A DNA stretch of 29,218 nt, taken from NCBI GenBank assembly GCA_023457935.1, contig JAEXBA010000088.1:1-29218 (forward strand). The letters are read 5' to 3'. Below the pieces are notes generated by a model. The model was not told the origin of the DNA and made no database searches. It saw only the letters and a list, made by a program, of their open reading frames with translations. This DNA comes from Bacteroidota bacterium (GTDB taxonomy: Bacteria > Bacteroidota > Bacteroidia > Flavobacteriales > Weeksellaceae). Numbering within the stretch: the first letter of the stretch is position 1; the number at the start of each line of letters is the position of its first letter. Below are positions 22,832 to 29,218 of this stretch, piece by piece. The position numbers were made by a program, and so were the translations under genes.

Positions 22832-22857
22832 TTTCAGTTTTCAATTCTAACTATTAG

Positions 22858-22865
22858 CAAAAATA
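22858..22865 (-). promoter_or_regulatory. -7 box for the coiled-coil/zapA transcript
   Basis: The minus strand reads TATTTTTG, an exact TAnnTTTG, 26 bases before the ATG at 22831. Confidence 0.55.
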
Positions 22866-22914
22866 TAAAAATTAATATTTAAACATGCATTTACAGAGTC
22901 TTTTTTACATATAA

Positions 22915-22944
22915 AGCCAAAAAAGGGAAGCTTTTGCCTCCCTT
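22915..22944 (-). terminator. Terminator of porT
   Basis: On the minus strand AAGGGAGGC and GCTTCCCTT pair (one G-U) around AAAA and are followed by a T-run. It lies 21 bases after the porT stop. Confidence 0.85.
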
Positions 22945-22965
22945 ATATTTATTATTTCTGAATGC

Positions 22966-23748
22966 TTATTCAAATTTAAGAATGAACATGAATGCTTTTG
23001 ATCTGAAGCCGGAAAGCGAAGCTGCCCAGTAAGGCGGCGTTCCCGGATTGTCGGCTACGTGTTCGTTATTCAGGAAGAAAGTTCCTCTCACACCTGGCGT
23101 AAGCTTAAATCTTCTGAAATAAAGCTGAACACCCATTTCTGCAGACCACGCGAAATTATGCGTTGTTGAACGGAAAGTTCCGTCCAGATTGTCATCTGCA
23201 TTCTGTGCTCTGGACTGTAGGTTTACAATGTAGTTAACGCCCGCTGCTGCATACGGTCTTGAGTTGTACCATCTGTCACCATGAACCTCAATGAGTGCAG
23301 GAATATCGAGCAATGTTGCCTTGATTGATCTTGTTTTATCTGCTTCACTCAGAACTCTCGGAATAAATGGATCGTTGGTAAGTGTACCGGCAGAATACTG
23401 ATCGTTGGACTGTGTTTCAAATCTTAATTCGCGCTGTAAAAACTGAAGACCAGGTTCCAGTCTTAAATCAAAATGGTCGTTAAGTCTCAGTCTTCCCATC
23501 AAACCGGCACCAAAACCGTAACTCGGTTCACTTGTAACTGCATTGTGATTGCCGTTCATACCGTATCTTGGATGAAGAACCAGGCGGTAATCGTACATTG
23601 CACCATTAAGAAAAAATCCCCAGCTGAATTTCTGCTGATCAAAGCTTTCGAGACGGTCCATTCTGTCCCTTGTTCTGAACTGTGCGTCAGCAAAGGTTGC
23701 AACTCCCAAAGATGCCAAAACCAGCGATTTTAATAAAAATTTATTCAT
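22966..23748 (-). CDS. porT: Outer-membrane beta-barrel protein, probable PorT
   Basis: A 260-residue protein with a Sec signal (MNKFLLKSLVLASLGVATFADA, cleavage near residue 22) and a beta-barrel-like pattern: alternating hydrophobics in FGAGLMGRLRLNDHFDLRLE, FAWSAEMGVQLYFRRFKLTP, and a final aromatic residue (FILKFE). The length and the position right after ubiE match PorT/SprT, an outer-membrane factor of the Bacteroidota type IX secretion system. I infer the name mainly from size, topology and this conserved neighbourhood; a general porin-family barrel is the alternative. It begins 2 bases after the ubiE stop, hence one operon, and ends at a strong terminator. Confidence 0.75.
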   Translation of the reverse strand: MNKFLLKSLVLASLGVATFADAQFRTRDRMDRLESFDQQKFSWGFFLNGAMYDYRLVLHPRYGMNGNHNAVTSEPSYGFGAGLMGRLRLNDHFDLRLEPGLQFLQRELRFETQSNDQYSAGTLTNDPFIPRVLSEADKTRSIKATLLDIPALIEVHGDRWYNSRPYAAAGVNYIVNLQSRAQNADDNLDGTFRSTTHNFAWSAEMGVQLYFRRFKLTPGVRGTFFLNNEHVADNPGTPPYWAASLSGFRSKAFMFILKFE

Positions 23749-23750
23749 AA

Positions 23751-24470
23751 TTATTTCGTTGCTTTATAAATGGTAGCAATTCCCAAACTTAGTTTTTTAT
23801 ATTCCACATGCTCGAAACCGGTTTCCAGCAGAATCGATTTCATTTTTTCTCCGAAAGGAAACGCATTTACAGAATCCGGCAGATAAGTGTAAGCTCTGTT
23901 GTCCTTGGAAACCAGTCTTCCTATAAGCGGAAGAATATTCCTGAAATAGAACATGTAAAAAGGCCCCAGGAATCCTTCTACTTTCGAAAACTCAAGAATA
24001 TAGATACTCTTTCCTTTCTTCACTACCCTTCTGAGTTCTGCCAAACCTTTGCGCAGATTCTCGAAATTTCTCACACCAAATGCTACAGAAACAGCATCAA
24101 AACGCCCCTCTTCAAACGGAAGATTCTCTGCATCACCTTTCTGCATAGAAATTCTGCCGTCTAAATTAAGTTTTTTTATTTTAATAATACCAACATTTAA
24201 CATTTGTTGCGACAAATCCAGACCTACTACTTTGGCGCCTGTTCCGTTTTCAATCGCGATAGCGAGATCTCCCGTTCCCGTGGCAACATCCAGTACTTCC
24301 TCAGGCGAATCTGCATTCATCCACTTCACCAGTTTTTTTCTCCAGATCTTATCGATCTGCATGGAAAGTACATGGTTCAGAAGGTCGTATTTGGGTGCGA
24401 TATTGTCGAACATATCTTCCACCTCGCTCTTCTTGCTGGCTTCGGAATTATATGGTTTTACCTGTTCCAC
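23751..24470 (-). CDS. ubiE: Demethylmenaquinone methyltransferase (UbiE/MenG)
   Basis: C-methylates demethylmenaquinone in the last step of menaquinone synthesis, the quinone of flavobacteria. The 239-residue protein has the N-terminal VEDMFDNIAPKYDLLNHVLS family signature, the SAM motif LDVATGTGDLAIAIE at 60-74, the acidic GLDLSQQML, and AVSVAFGVRNFENLRKGLAE, a UbiE hallmark. The end PDSVNAFPFGEKMKSIL is also family-typical. The start appears to be GTG at 24470, as no ATG lies nearby. It is the middle gene of a three-gene operon with the unknown protein at 24483 and porT. Confidence 0.95.
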   Translation of the reverse strand: MEQVKPYNSEASKKSEVEDMFDNIAPKYDLLNHVLSMQIDKIWRKKLVKWMNADSPEEVLDVATGTGDLAIAIENGTGAKVVGLDLSQQMLNVGIIKIKKLNLDGRISMQKGDAENLPFEEGRFDAVSVAFGVRNFENLRKGLAELRRVVKKGKSIYILEFSKVEGFLGPFYMFYFRNILPLIGRLVSKDNRAYTYLPDSVNAFPFGEKMKSILLETGFEHVEYKKLSLGIATIYKATK

Positions 24471-24482
24471 TATGTTGTATTC

Positions 24483-25052
24483 TTAAAATTGATAATATTC
24501 TTTGTAATAATTCAGATAATCCTGCTTTCTGAAAATCTTGGTGCGCGATTCGGTTTTCTGGATGTTTTTTACAACCTGATCGTATTTTTCGTCAATATTG
24601 TAATAAAAATCCTCGGAATACAGCTTATTGAAATGTTTTGGAGCTCCAAAATACTGTTTCCCGTCGATCGTAGTTTTGCCAAGTGCCAAAAGTAAGGAAT
24701 CTTTCTTTAAATCGTAGCCGTAATACTGTGTATTCACGTAATAGTCGCTGTGCGTGATGTTCACCAGACCTCTTGGTCTGTTCACCTCAAAGGCAGAATC
24801 AAACAGCAGTTTTTTCTGCTGATCAAAAACCTTTATCGAGTTTTTTCCTTTCTGAAGGTCTACCGCAAAGTACTGTCCGCCGGTAATAATCTTTTCCTCG
24901 CCGTTATTGATTCTGAAAAAATAAGTTTGCGGCGTTGGATTATCCACAATGTAAGCGTTTTTCTTGGCCAGAAACAGAAAATAAACTCCGAAAGCAGCAA
25001 TTACAGCGATAAGTGATATCAGAAACCCTTTCTGAGCCGGTGAAATTTTCAT
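24483..25052 (-). CDS. Membrane-anchored protein of unknown function upstream of ubiE
   Basis: A 189-residue protein. A single hydrophobic helix at about 9-28 (GFLISLIAVIAAFGVYFLFL) anchors it, with the N terminus likely inside and the body in the periplasm. The body has repeating beta-type patterns (IITGGQYFAVDLQKGKNSIK, KKLLFDSAFEV) and a Tyr-rich second half (DYYVNTQYYGYDL, KLYSEDFYYNI, ending YYKEYYQF). I recognise no domain. It is the first gene of the ubiE-porT operon, 12 bases before ubiE, with a clean promoter. Its context suggests an envelope role, but that is only inference. Confidence 0.72.
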   Translation of the reverse strand: MKISPAQKGFLISLIAVIAAFGVYFLFLAKKNAYIVDNPTPQTYFFRINNGEEKIITGGQYFAVDLQKGKNSIKVFDQQKKLLFDSAFEVNRPRGLVNITHSDYYVNTQYYGYDLKKDSLLLALGKTTIDGKQYFGAPKHFNKLYSEDFYYNIDEKYDQVVKNIQKTESRTKIFRKQDYLNYYKEYYQF

Positions 25053-25074
25053 ATTTTTTTGGACAAGATTTTTG

Positions 25075-25082
25075 CAAATTTA
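25075..25082 (-). promoter_or_regulatory. -7 box for the unknown/ubiE/porT operon
   Basis: The minus strand reads TAAATTTG, an exact TAnnTTTG, 22 bases before the ATG at 25052. It is back to back with the FabH-like gene's -7 box. Confidence 0.55.
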
Positions 25083-25118
25083 ATAATATTTTTAATTTTC
25101 CTTAATATATATAATTAG

Positions 25119-25126
25119 TAACTTTG
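25119..25126 (+). promoter_or_regulatory. -7 box for the FabH-like gene
   Basis: TAACTTTG is an exact TAnnTTTG, 23 bases before the ATG at 25150. No TTG sits at the -33 spacing. Confidence 0.55.
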
Positions 25127-25149
25127 CATCTTAACTTTAATTTGAAGAA

Positions 25150-26217
25150 ATGCCAAACACCATCATCATAGGGTCCGGAAGCTTTATTCCTGAGAGAATT
25201 GTAAGAAGGGAAGATTTCCTGGACTCACATTTTTATACCGACGAAGGTGACCGCATCGAAAAACCCATCGGTGAAATAATTGACAAGTTTGTTGAAATTA
25301 CCGAAATTGAAGAGCGCCGTTATATTGCTGATGATCAGATTAACTCCGACATCGGTTACGAAGCCGCCAAGGAAGCGATTTACGATGCGCATATCGACCA
25401 GGAGGAACTGGATTACGTTATTTATGCCAGCAATTTTGGAGATGTAGGTAAAGACGGACGCACGAACTTCATGCCCAGCATGGCGGCAAGGTTGAAGCAT
25501 AAACTTGGAATCAAAAACAGAAAGTGCATCCCTTATGATATGATTTTTGGCTGTCCGGGTTGGGTGGAAGCAATGATTCTTGCAGACACTCTGATCAAGG
25601 CCGGAAACGCCAAACTGATTTTGGTTGTCGGTTCCGAAACTTTAAGCCGCGTTACCGATCCTTATGACCGCAACAAAATGATTTTTGCAGACGGAGCCGG
25701 AGCAGTGGTTGTAAAAGCAACCGATCAGGAAAATGTAGGCATCATTGCACACAACACCATCTGTGATAACGGCCCTGAACTGGATTATCTACGGAATTCC
25801 CCTTCCATCAACAAGGAAGCCGATCAGAACCCTGTTTACATCAGAATGATGGGCAGAAAAATATACGAATACGCTCTTAAAAACGTTCCTGATGCCATTA
25901 AGGAAACCATTGATCAGGCCGGCCTTACCATCAAGGATATTGATAAAATACTGATCCATCAGGCCAATGCCAAAATGGACTATGCGATGATTGACCGTCT
26001 TCACCGCCTTTACGATGTAAAAGAATACGATCACTCCATTTCACCAATGACGATCCAGCAGTTTGGAAATTCTTCCGTAGCAACAATTCCGACACTGTTC
26101 GATATCATCAGCAAGCATGAAATGAAAGGCCAGCGCTTCAAAGAACACGGCAACATCGTTTTCACATCTGTTGGTGCAGGAATGAACATCAACGCAATAG
26201 TGTACAGATTTCCTTAA
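25150..26217 (+). CDS. 3-oxoacyl-ACP synthase III family protein (FabH-like ketosynthase)
   Basis: A thiolase-fold condensing enzyme of 355 residues. The catalytic triad is complete: Cys135 in IFGCPGW, His270 in LIHQANAKM and Asn307 in QFGNSSVAT. DGAGAVVV at 181-188 and VGSETLS at 160-166 are further KAS III landmarks. At 355 residues it is longer than housekeeping FabH (about 320-335). The extra N-terminal stretch (DSHFYTDEGDRIEKPIGE) is typical of the second, paralogous Bacteroidota KAS III, so I withhold fabH. The starter acyl-CoA and pathway (branched-chain fatty acid or specialised lipid) are unknown. It is monocistronic, with a -7 box and terminator. Confidence 0.88.
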   Translation: MPNTIIIGSGSFIPERIVRREDFLDSHFYTDEGDRIEKPIGEIIDKFVEITEIEERRYIADDQINSDIGYEAAKEAIYDAHIDQEELDYVIYASNFGDVGKDGRTNFMPSMAARLKHKLGIKNRKCIPYDMIFGCPGWVEAMILADTLIKAGNAKLILVVGSETLSRVTDPYDRNKMIFADGAGAVVVKATDQENVGIIAHNTICDNGPELDYLRNSPSINKEADQNPVYIRMMGRKIYEYALKNVPDAIKETIDQAGLTIKDIDKILIHQANAKMDYAMIDRLHRLYDVKEYDHSISPMTIQQFGNSSVATIPTLFDIISKHEMKGQRFKEHGNIVFTSVGAGMNINAIVYRFP

Positions 26218-26240
26218 AAAAGAATTAAAATAAAACAGGA

Positions 26241-26275
26241 AAAAGCACAAACTAAGGTAATTTGTGCTTTTTTTC
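26241..26275 (+). terminator. Terminator of the FabH-like gene
   Basis: AAAAGCACAAA (26241-26251) and TTTGTGCTTTT (26261-26271) form an 11-bp stem with a 9-base loop and a U-run. It ends only 13 bases before the next ATG. Confidence 0.9.
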
Positions 26276-26287
26276 GTCTATATAATT

Positions 26288-27493
26288 ATGCAAAGAAACT
26301 TCCTCATTCTTACCGGCATTTTTTTTCTGCTAGAATTTTACGTTTATCAGGCATTTAAAACCATTACCGGAAACAGTATCGCAAGAGCCGCTTACTGGAT
26401 TATTACGGTTGCCGTTTATGGATTTGTGGCTTACGAAATCCTGAATTTCCAGCGAACCGACCGCGATCACCACAGAATTCAGATCATTGCTTCTATATTT
26501 CTGTTTTTCATGCTTCCAAAGATCTTTATCGTCATTTTTCTTCTGACAGATGATATTATGCGCCTGGTTGAATATGCCTATACTTTTTTTGTAAAGCCCG
26601 AAAACTATTATCCCGAACGCCGGAAATTCCTTTCCTTTCTGGGAATCGGACTTACGTCTGTTCTTTCTCTCGCATTTATTGACGGAATCATCTTTGGAAA
26701 ATACCGTCATACTGCAAGAAAAGTCCGTCTGAAAATTCCCGGACTGCCGGCCGCCTTTAAAGGTTACAGAATTGTGCAGATTTCTGATGTGCACGCCGGA
26801 AGTTTTCAGAACCCTGAAAAACTGCAGCCTGCAATTGACCTGATTAATCAACAGAACGCAGATTTGGTTTTGTTCACGGGAGATATGGTGAACAATTACG
26901 CAGAAGAATTCCTCCCTTTTGTTCCACTTTTTTCACAGATTAAAGCAAAAGACGGCAAGCTTTCAATTTTAGGAAACCATGATTACGGTGAATACGCCGG
27001 ATGGAAATCACAGGAAGACAAACAAAAGAATATCCCCAACCTTATCGCTTATCAGAAGCAGGCCGGCTTTATCATGATGCGGAACCAGAACCGCGCGGTG
27101 GAAAGAAACGGCGAGAAAATCTATTTAATGGGAGTCGAAAACTGGGGACTGCCGCCTTTTCCGCAATATGGCGACCTCGACAAAGCACTAAAAGGAGTTC
27201 CCAATGATGCTGTAAAAATCCTTTTAAGCCACGACCCCACCCATTTTGACGAAGTGGTGAAGAAACACCCGGCAAATGTACAGCTGACGCTTTCCGGACA
27301 TACACACGGTATGCAGTTCGGGCTTGACCTCAAGAATATAAAATGGAGCCCTGTACAGTACCGCTATAAAAAATGGGCTGATCTTTATGAATCGATGGGA
27401 AAATATCTCTACATCAACCGTGGATTCGGTGTGATCGGATATCCCGGAAGAGTCGGAATTTTTCCTGAAATAACGGTGATTGAACTTTCCTAG
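26288..27493 (+). CDS. Membrane-anchored metallophosphoesterase
   Basis: A 401-residue protein. Four hydrophobic segments fall in the first ~140 residues, and a calcineurin-like phosphoesterase domain fills the rest. The metal-binding motifs appear in order: QISDVHAG (Asp167, His169), FTGDMVNN, LGNHDYGEY (about 228-236), LLSHDPTHFD, and LSGHTHGMQFG. This is the YkuE/YaeI-like set. Relatives include UDP-2,3-diacylglucosamine or nucleotide phosphoesterases, but the substrate here is open. An in-frame GTG at 26264 lies inside the preceding terminator, so I use the ATG at 26288. Its TAG shares a CTAG with the stop of the opposing gene. Confidence 0.9.
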   Translation: MQRNFLILTGIFFLLEFYVYQAFKTITGNSIARAAYWIITVAVYGFVAYEILNFQRTDRDHHRIQIIASIFLFFMLPKIFIVIFLLTDDIMRLVEYAYTFFVKPENYYPERRKFLSFLGIGLTSVLSLAFIDGIIFGKYRHTARKVRLKIPGLPAAFKGYRIVQISDVHAGSFQNPEKLQPAIDLINQQNADLVLFTGDMVNNYAEEFLPFVPLFSQIKAKDGKLSILGNHDYGEYAGWKSQEDKQKNIPNLIAYQKQAGFIMMRNQNRAVERNGEKIYLMGVENWGLPPFPQYGDLDKALKGVPNDAVKILLSHDPTHFDEVVKKHPANVQLTLSGHTHGMQFGLDLKNIKWSPVQYRYKKWADLYESMGKYLYINRGFGVIGYPGRVGIFPEITVIELS

Positions 27494-28242
27494 AAAATAT
27501 AATCTTTCATTCTGGAAGTGGCATGTTCGTTTTTATTCACCCAGGTAAGAAAGGCCTCGAGCTTGTCCTCCATTTTTTTTCCGGAATTGTATCTTCGGTA
27601 AAACGGAATTTTAAAAGGATACAAATCAAGATCGGTAAACTGCAAAGTATTGAGGTAAATCAGTACAAATTCTTCATTTTTGAGTGTTTCCGCCACCATT
27701 CCCTGATAATACCGCATCGGAAGCATCTGAAAAACAAAATCGTTGTAAGGAAGCTGCGAATAAGGCGAAATACTCTCCGGAACAATGCTTAAACCGTTAA
27801 CTTCATTAATTGTTGTATCGCGGATGAGACGCTTGAACGGAAAAAGAATATTCGCGTTTTCGATATTGGAAACGTAATTGAACGACATTTCCTTCAGTGC
27901 TGAAGTATTTACCGGATTGTCCTTCTGACGGATTCCGCGGATCTGTTTTTCAATAAAACTTTCCGTTTTATGCTTTACTTTTTCTATTTCAGACCATTGT
28001 GAATTTTCAAGATAAAAAGCAACTTCATGTCCTTTGGAAACTATGGCTTTTAACAGTTCCGGATTATCATCAGCAAAAGTAATCTCAACGAAAAATGTGC
28101 AGCGTACGTCGTGTTTCTCTAAAATTCTGAGCAGAGATCTGGTATTCCGAACCGTAATTTCTGAACGTTCAGCATCCGAAAAAACACGTCCGTTTTTTAA
28201 AGGAGCGGTGGAATTCAGAACATTGAACGTTAGTAATATCAT
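27490..28242 (-). CDS. Polysaccharide-deacetylase-fold protein lacking catalytic residues
   Basis: A 250-residue protein resembling the NodB-like deacetylases of Bacteroidota: MILLTFNVLNST, ITVRNTRSLLRILEKHDVRC, TFFVEITFADDNPELLKAI, SKGHEVAFY, and the family's C-terminal layout (PYSQLPYNDFVFQMLPMRYY, then NTLQFTDLDLYPFKIPFYRR). The catalytic Asp usual after LTF (LTFDxE/LTFDDG) is replaced by Asn. The metal-binding H-x-x-x-H after GHE(V/I)A(S/N)H is missing, giving FYLENS. It is therefore probably not an active deacetylase and may be a binding or structural protein. No signal peptide is seen from the ATG at 28242, chosen over an upstream TTG. It convergently overlaps the metallophosphoesterase gene by four bases. 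Confidence 0.78.
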   Translation of the reverse strand: MILLTFNVLNSTAPLKNGRVFSDAERSEITVRNTRSLLRILEKHDVRCTFFVEITFADDNPELLKAIVSKGHEVAFYLENSQWSEIEKVKHKTESFIEKQIRGIRQKDNPVNTSALKEMSFNYVSNIENANILFPFKRLIRDTTINEVNGLSIVPESISPYSQLPYNDFVFQMLPMRYYQGMVAETLKNEEFVLIYLNTLQFTDLDLYPFKIPFYRRYNSGKKMEDKLEAFLTWVNKNEHATSRMKDYIF

Positions 28243-28316
28243 ATTAAAGTAAATTATAAATAAAATCTGCAATAAATTATATTACAGATTTTTAAAATTT
28301 TTATTTGAAGTTAATT

Positions 28317-29218
28317 TTAAGGATTCTGAAGTTTCACCTTCAAATTCTTCAGCATATCTTTTGTCATTTCTGTAATGTCGAAATCATAGCTAAGTCCCCA
28401 ATCTTTTTTCGCTACAGAATCATCAATGGAAGCCGGCCACGAATCTGCAATCTGCTGCCTGAAATCCGGTTGATAATCAATCTCAAAATCCGGAATTTCC
28501 TTTTTGATTTCTTCGGCCAGTTCTTTCGGCGTAAACGACATTCCGCCTAAATTGTAAGAAGAACGTACCGTAATATTTTCCTTCGGCGCCTCCATGAGTT
28601 TCAATGTTGCGTTGATGGCATCATCCATATACAACATAGGCATTGCAGTATCTTCCGAAATAAAACTCGTGTACTTCCCTTCTTCCAAAGCTTCGTAGTA
28701 AATTTCAACGGCATAATCGGTAGTTCCGCCGCCGGCTGGAGTTTTCCAGGAAATTAAACCCGGATAACGGATGCTCCGAACATCTACTCCATGCTTGTCA
28801 AAATAATATTCGCACCATTTTTCACCGGCAAGTTTTGAAATTCCATAAACCGTGGTGGGATTAAGAACAACATCCTGCGCAACATCATTTTTCGGAATTC
28901 CTTTCCCGAAAACCGCGATAGAACTTGGCCAGAACAGTTTCTGAATCAGTCCTTCACGCGCCATTTCACAGAAGTTGATTAACGGCTCTACGTTCAGTTT
29001 CCAGGCGAAAAGCGGCTGTTTTTCTGAAGTTCCGGAAAGCAGCGACGCCAAATGATACACTGTTGTCACTTCATATTCCTTGATAATCTGTCTTACCAAC
29101 TGCGTATTGGTAACGTCCATCCTTTCGTAATATCCTGCCTGAGTAAGGTTTTTGTCGAACCGGTCAAGTCCCGATGCAATTACATTTTCTTTTCCGTGTA
29201 TTTCTACAAGCCGGTTGG
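28317..29218 (-). CDS. NAD-dependent epimerase/dehydratase family, probable L-threonine 3-dehydrogenase (5' end outside window)
   Basis: An extended SDR protein. About 300 residues are visible, and the frame is open to the window edge, so the N-terminal GxxGxxG lies outside. Just inside the edge the frame reads HGKENVIASGLD, then GYYERMDVTN, the second-strand and third-strand region of the NAD domain. Then VYHLASLLSG, SSIAVFG with the catalytic Ser, and TVYGISKLAGEKW with the YxxxK pair follow. SIRYPGLISW, GGGTTDYAVEI and PMLYMDDAI are typical of the short SDR-type threonine dehydrogenases of flavobacteria, which oxidise L-threonine to 2-amino-3-ketobutyrate. A UDP-sugar epimerase is the main alternative. 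No kbl is visible nearby. Confidence 0.85.
   Translation of the reverse strand, partial: NRLVEIHGKENVIASGLDRFDKNLTQAGYYERMDVTNTQLVRQIIKEYEVTTVYHLASLLSGTSEKQPLFAWKLNVEPLINFCEMAREGLIQKLFWPSSIAVFGKGIPKNDVAQDVVLNPTTVYGISKLAGEKWCEYYFDKHGVDVRSIRYPGLISWKTPAGGGTTDYAVEIYYEALEEGKYTSFISEDTAMPMLYMDDAINATLKLMEAPKENITVRSSYNLGGMSFTPKELAEEIKKEIPDFEIDYQPDFRQQIADSWPASIDDSVAKKDWGLSYDFDITEMTKDMLKNLKVKLQNP

Noticed and set aside
26264..26287. GTG start for the metallophosphoesterase at 26264
   Set aside because: The codon lies within the right arm of the preceding terminator; the ATG at 26288 is the natural start.

Overview
The window looks like ordinary chromosome from a low-GC Bacteroidota, most likely a flavobacterium of the Chryseobacterium/Weeksellaceae type. 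The grounds are: a PorT-like type IX secretion gene beside the menaquinone methyltransferase gene; an RNase Y/ZapA cluster; many promoter -7 boxes of the form TAnnTTTG with no usable Shine-Dalgarno; and several lipoproteins with short lipoboxes. I see no rRNA, tRNA, CRISPR array, transposase or prophage. Coding density is high. No gene-free stretch exceeds 300 bases; the longest is about 227 bases between zapA and rny, and it holds a structured RNA.

Layout. 1-905: 3' part of metG, then a bidirectional terminator and an AGCS sodium:alanine symporter on the minus strand. 2.5-4.2 kb: a SAM methyltransferase diverging from an Mpo1-like membrane protein and a small lipoprotein. 4.2-7.0 kb, minus strand: an RsmI-like tetrapyrrole-methylase-fold methyltransferase, a low-molecular-weight tyrosine phosphatase and dnaA, with a divergent YbgC-like thioesterase and an unknown secreted protein. 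8.0-9.8 kb, minus: rarA and a small membrane protein. 9.8-11.0 kb, plus: yidD and lgt. 11.0-12.9 kb, minus: nnr and a lipoprotein. 13.0-16.7 kb: mscL; a serA/HAD pair (minus); idi and gcvT (plus). 16.7-19.8 kb, minus: a secreted Cys-rich protein translationally coupled to an ArsC-like protein, a BON-LysM protein and a D-aminoacylase-like amidohydrolase. 19.9 kb: a second acyl-CoA thioesterase. 20.4-22.8 kb, minus: coiled-coil protein, zapA, a 6S-like RNA, rny. 23.0-25.1 kb, minus: unknown anchored protein, ubiE/menG, porT. 25.1-27.5 kb, plus: a FabH-like ketosynthase and a membrane metallophosphoesterase. 27.5 kb to the end, minus: a degenerate polysaccharide-deacetylase homologue and the C-terminal part of an SDR-type threonine dehydrogenase.

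Most genes are housekeeping: replication (dnaA, rarA), RNA turnover (rny), division (zapA), lipoprotein and membrane-protein maturation (lgt, yidD), metabolite repair (nnr), and menaquinone, isoprenoid, serine and glycine metabolism. I found no obvious new multi-gene system. The best leads are a 6S-like RNA between zapA and rny, two heptanucleotide tandem repeats (one abutting a GC-rich 21-bp perfect hairpin that lacks a U-tract), and a NodB-fold protein that has lost its usual catalytic residues.
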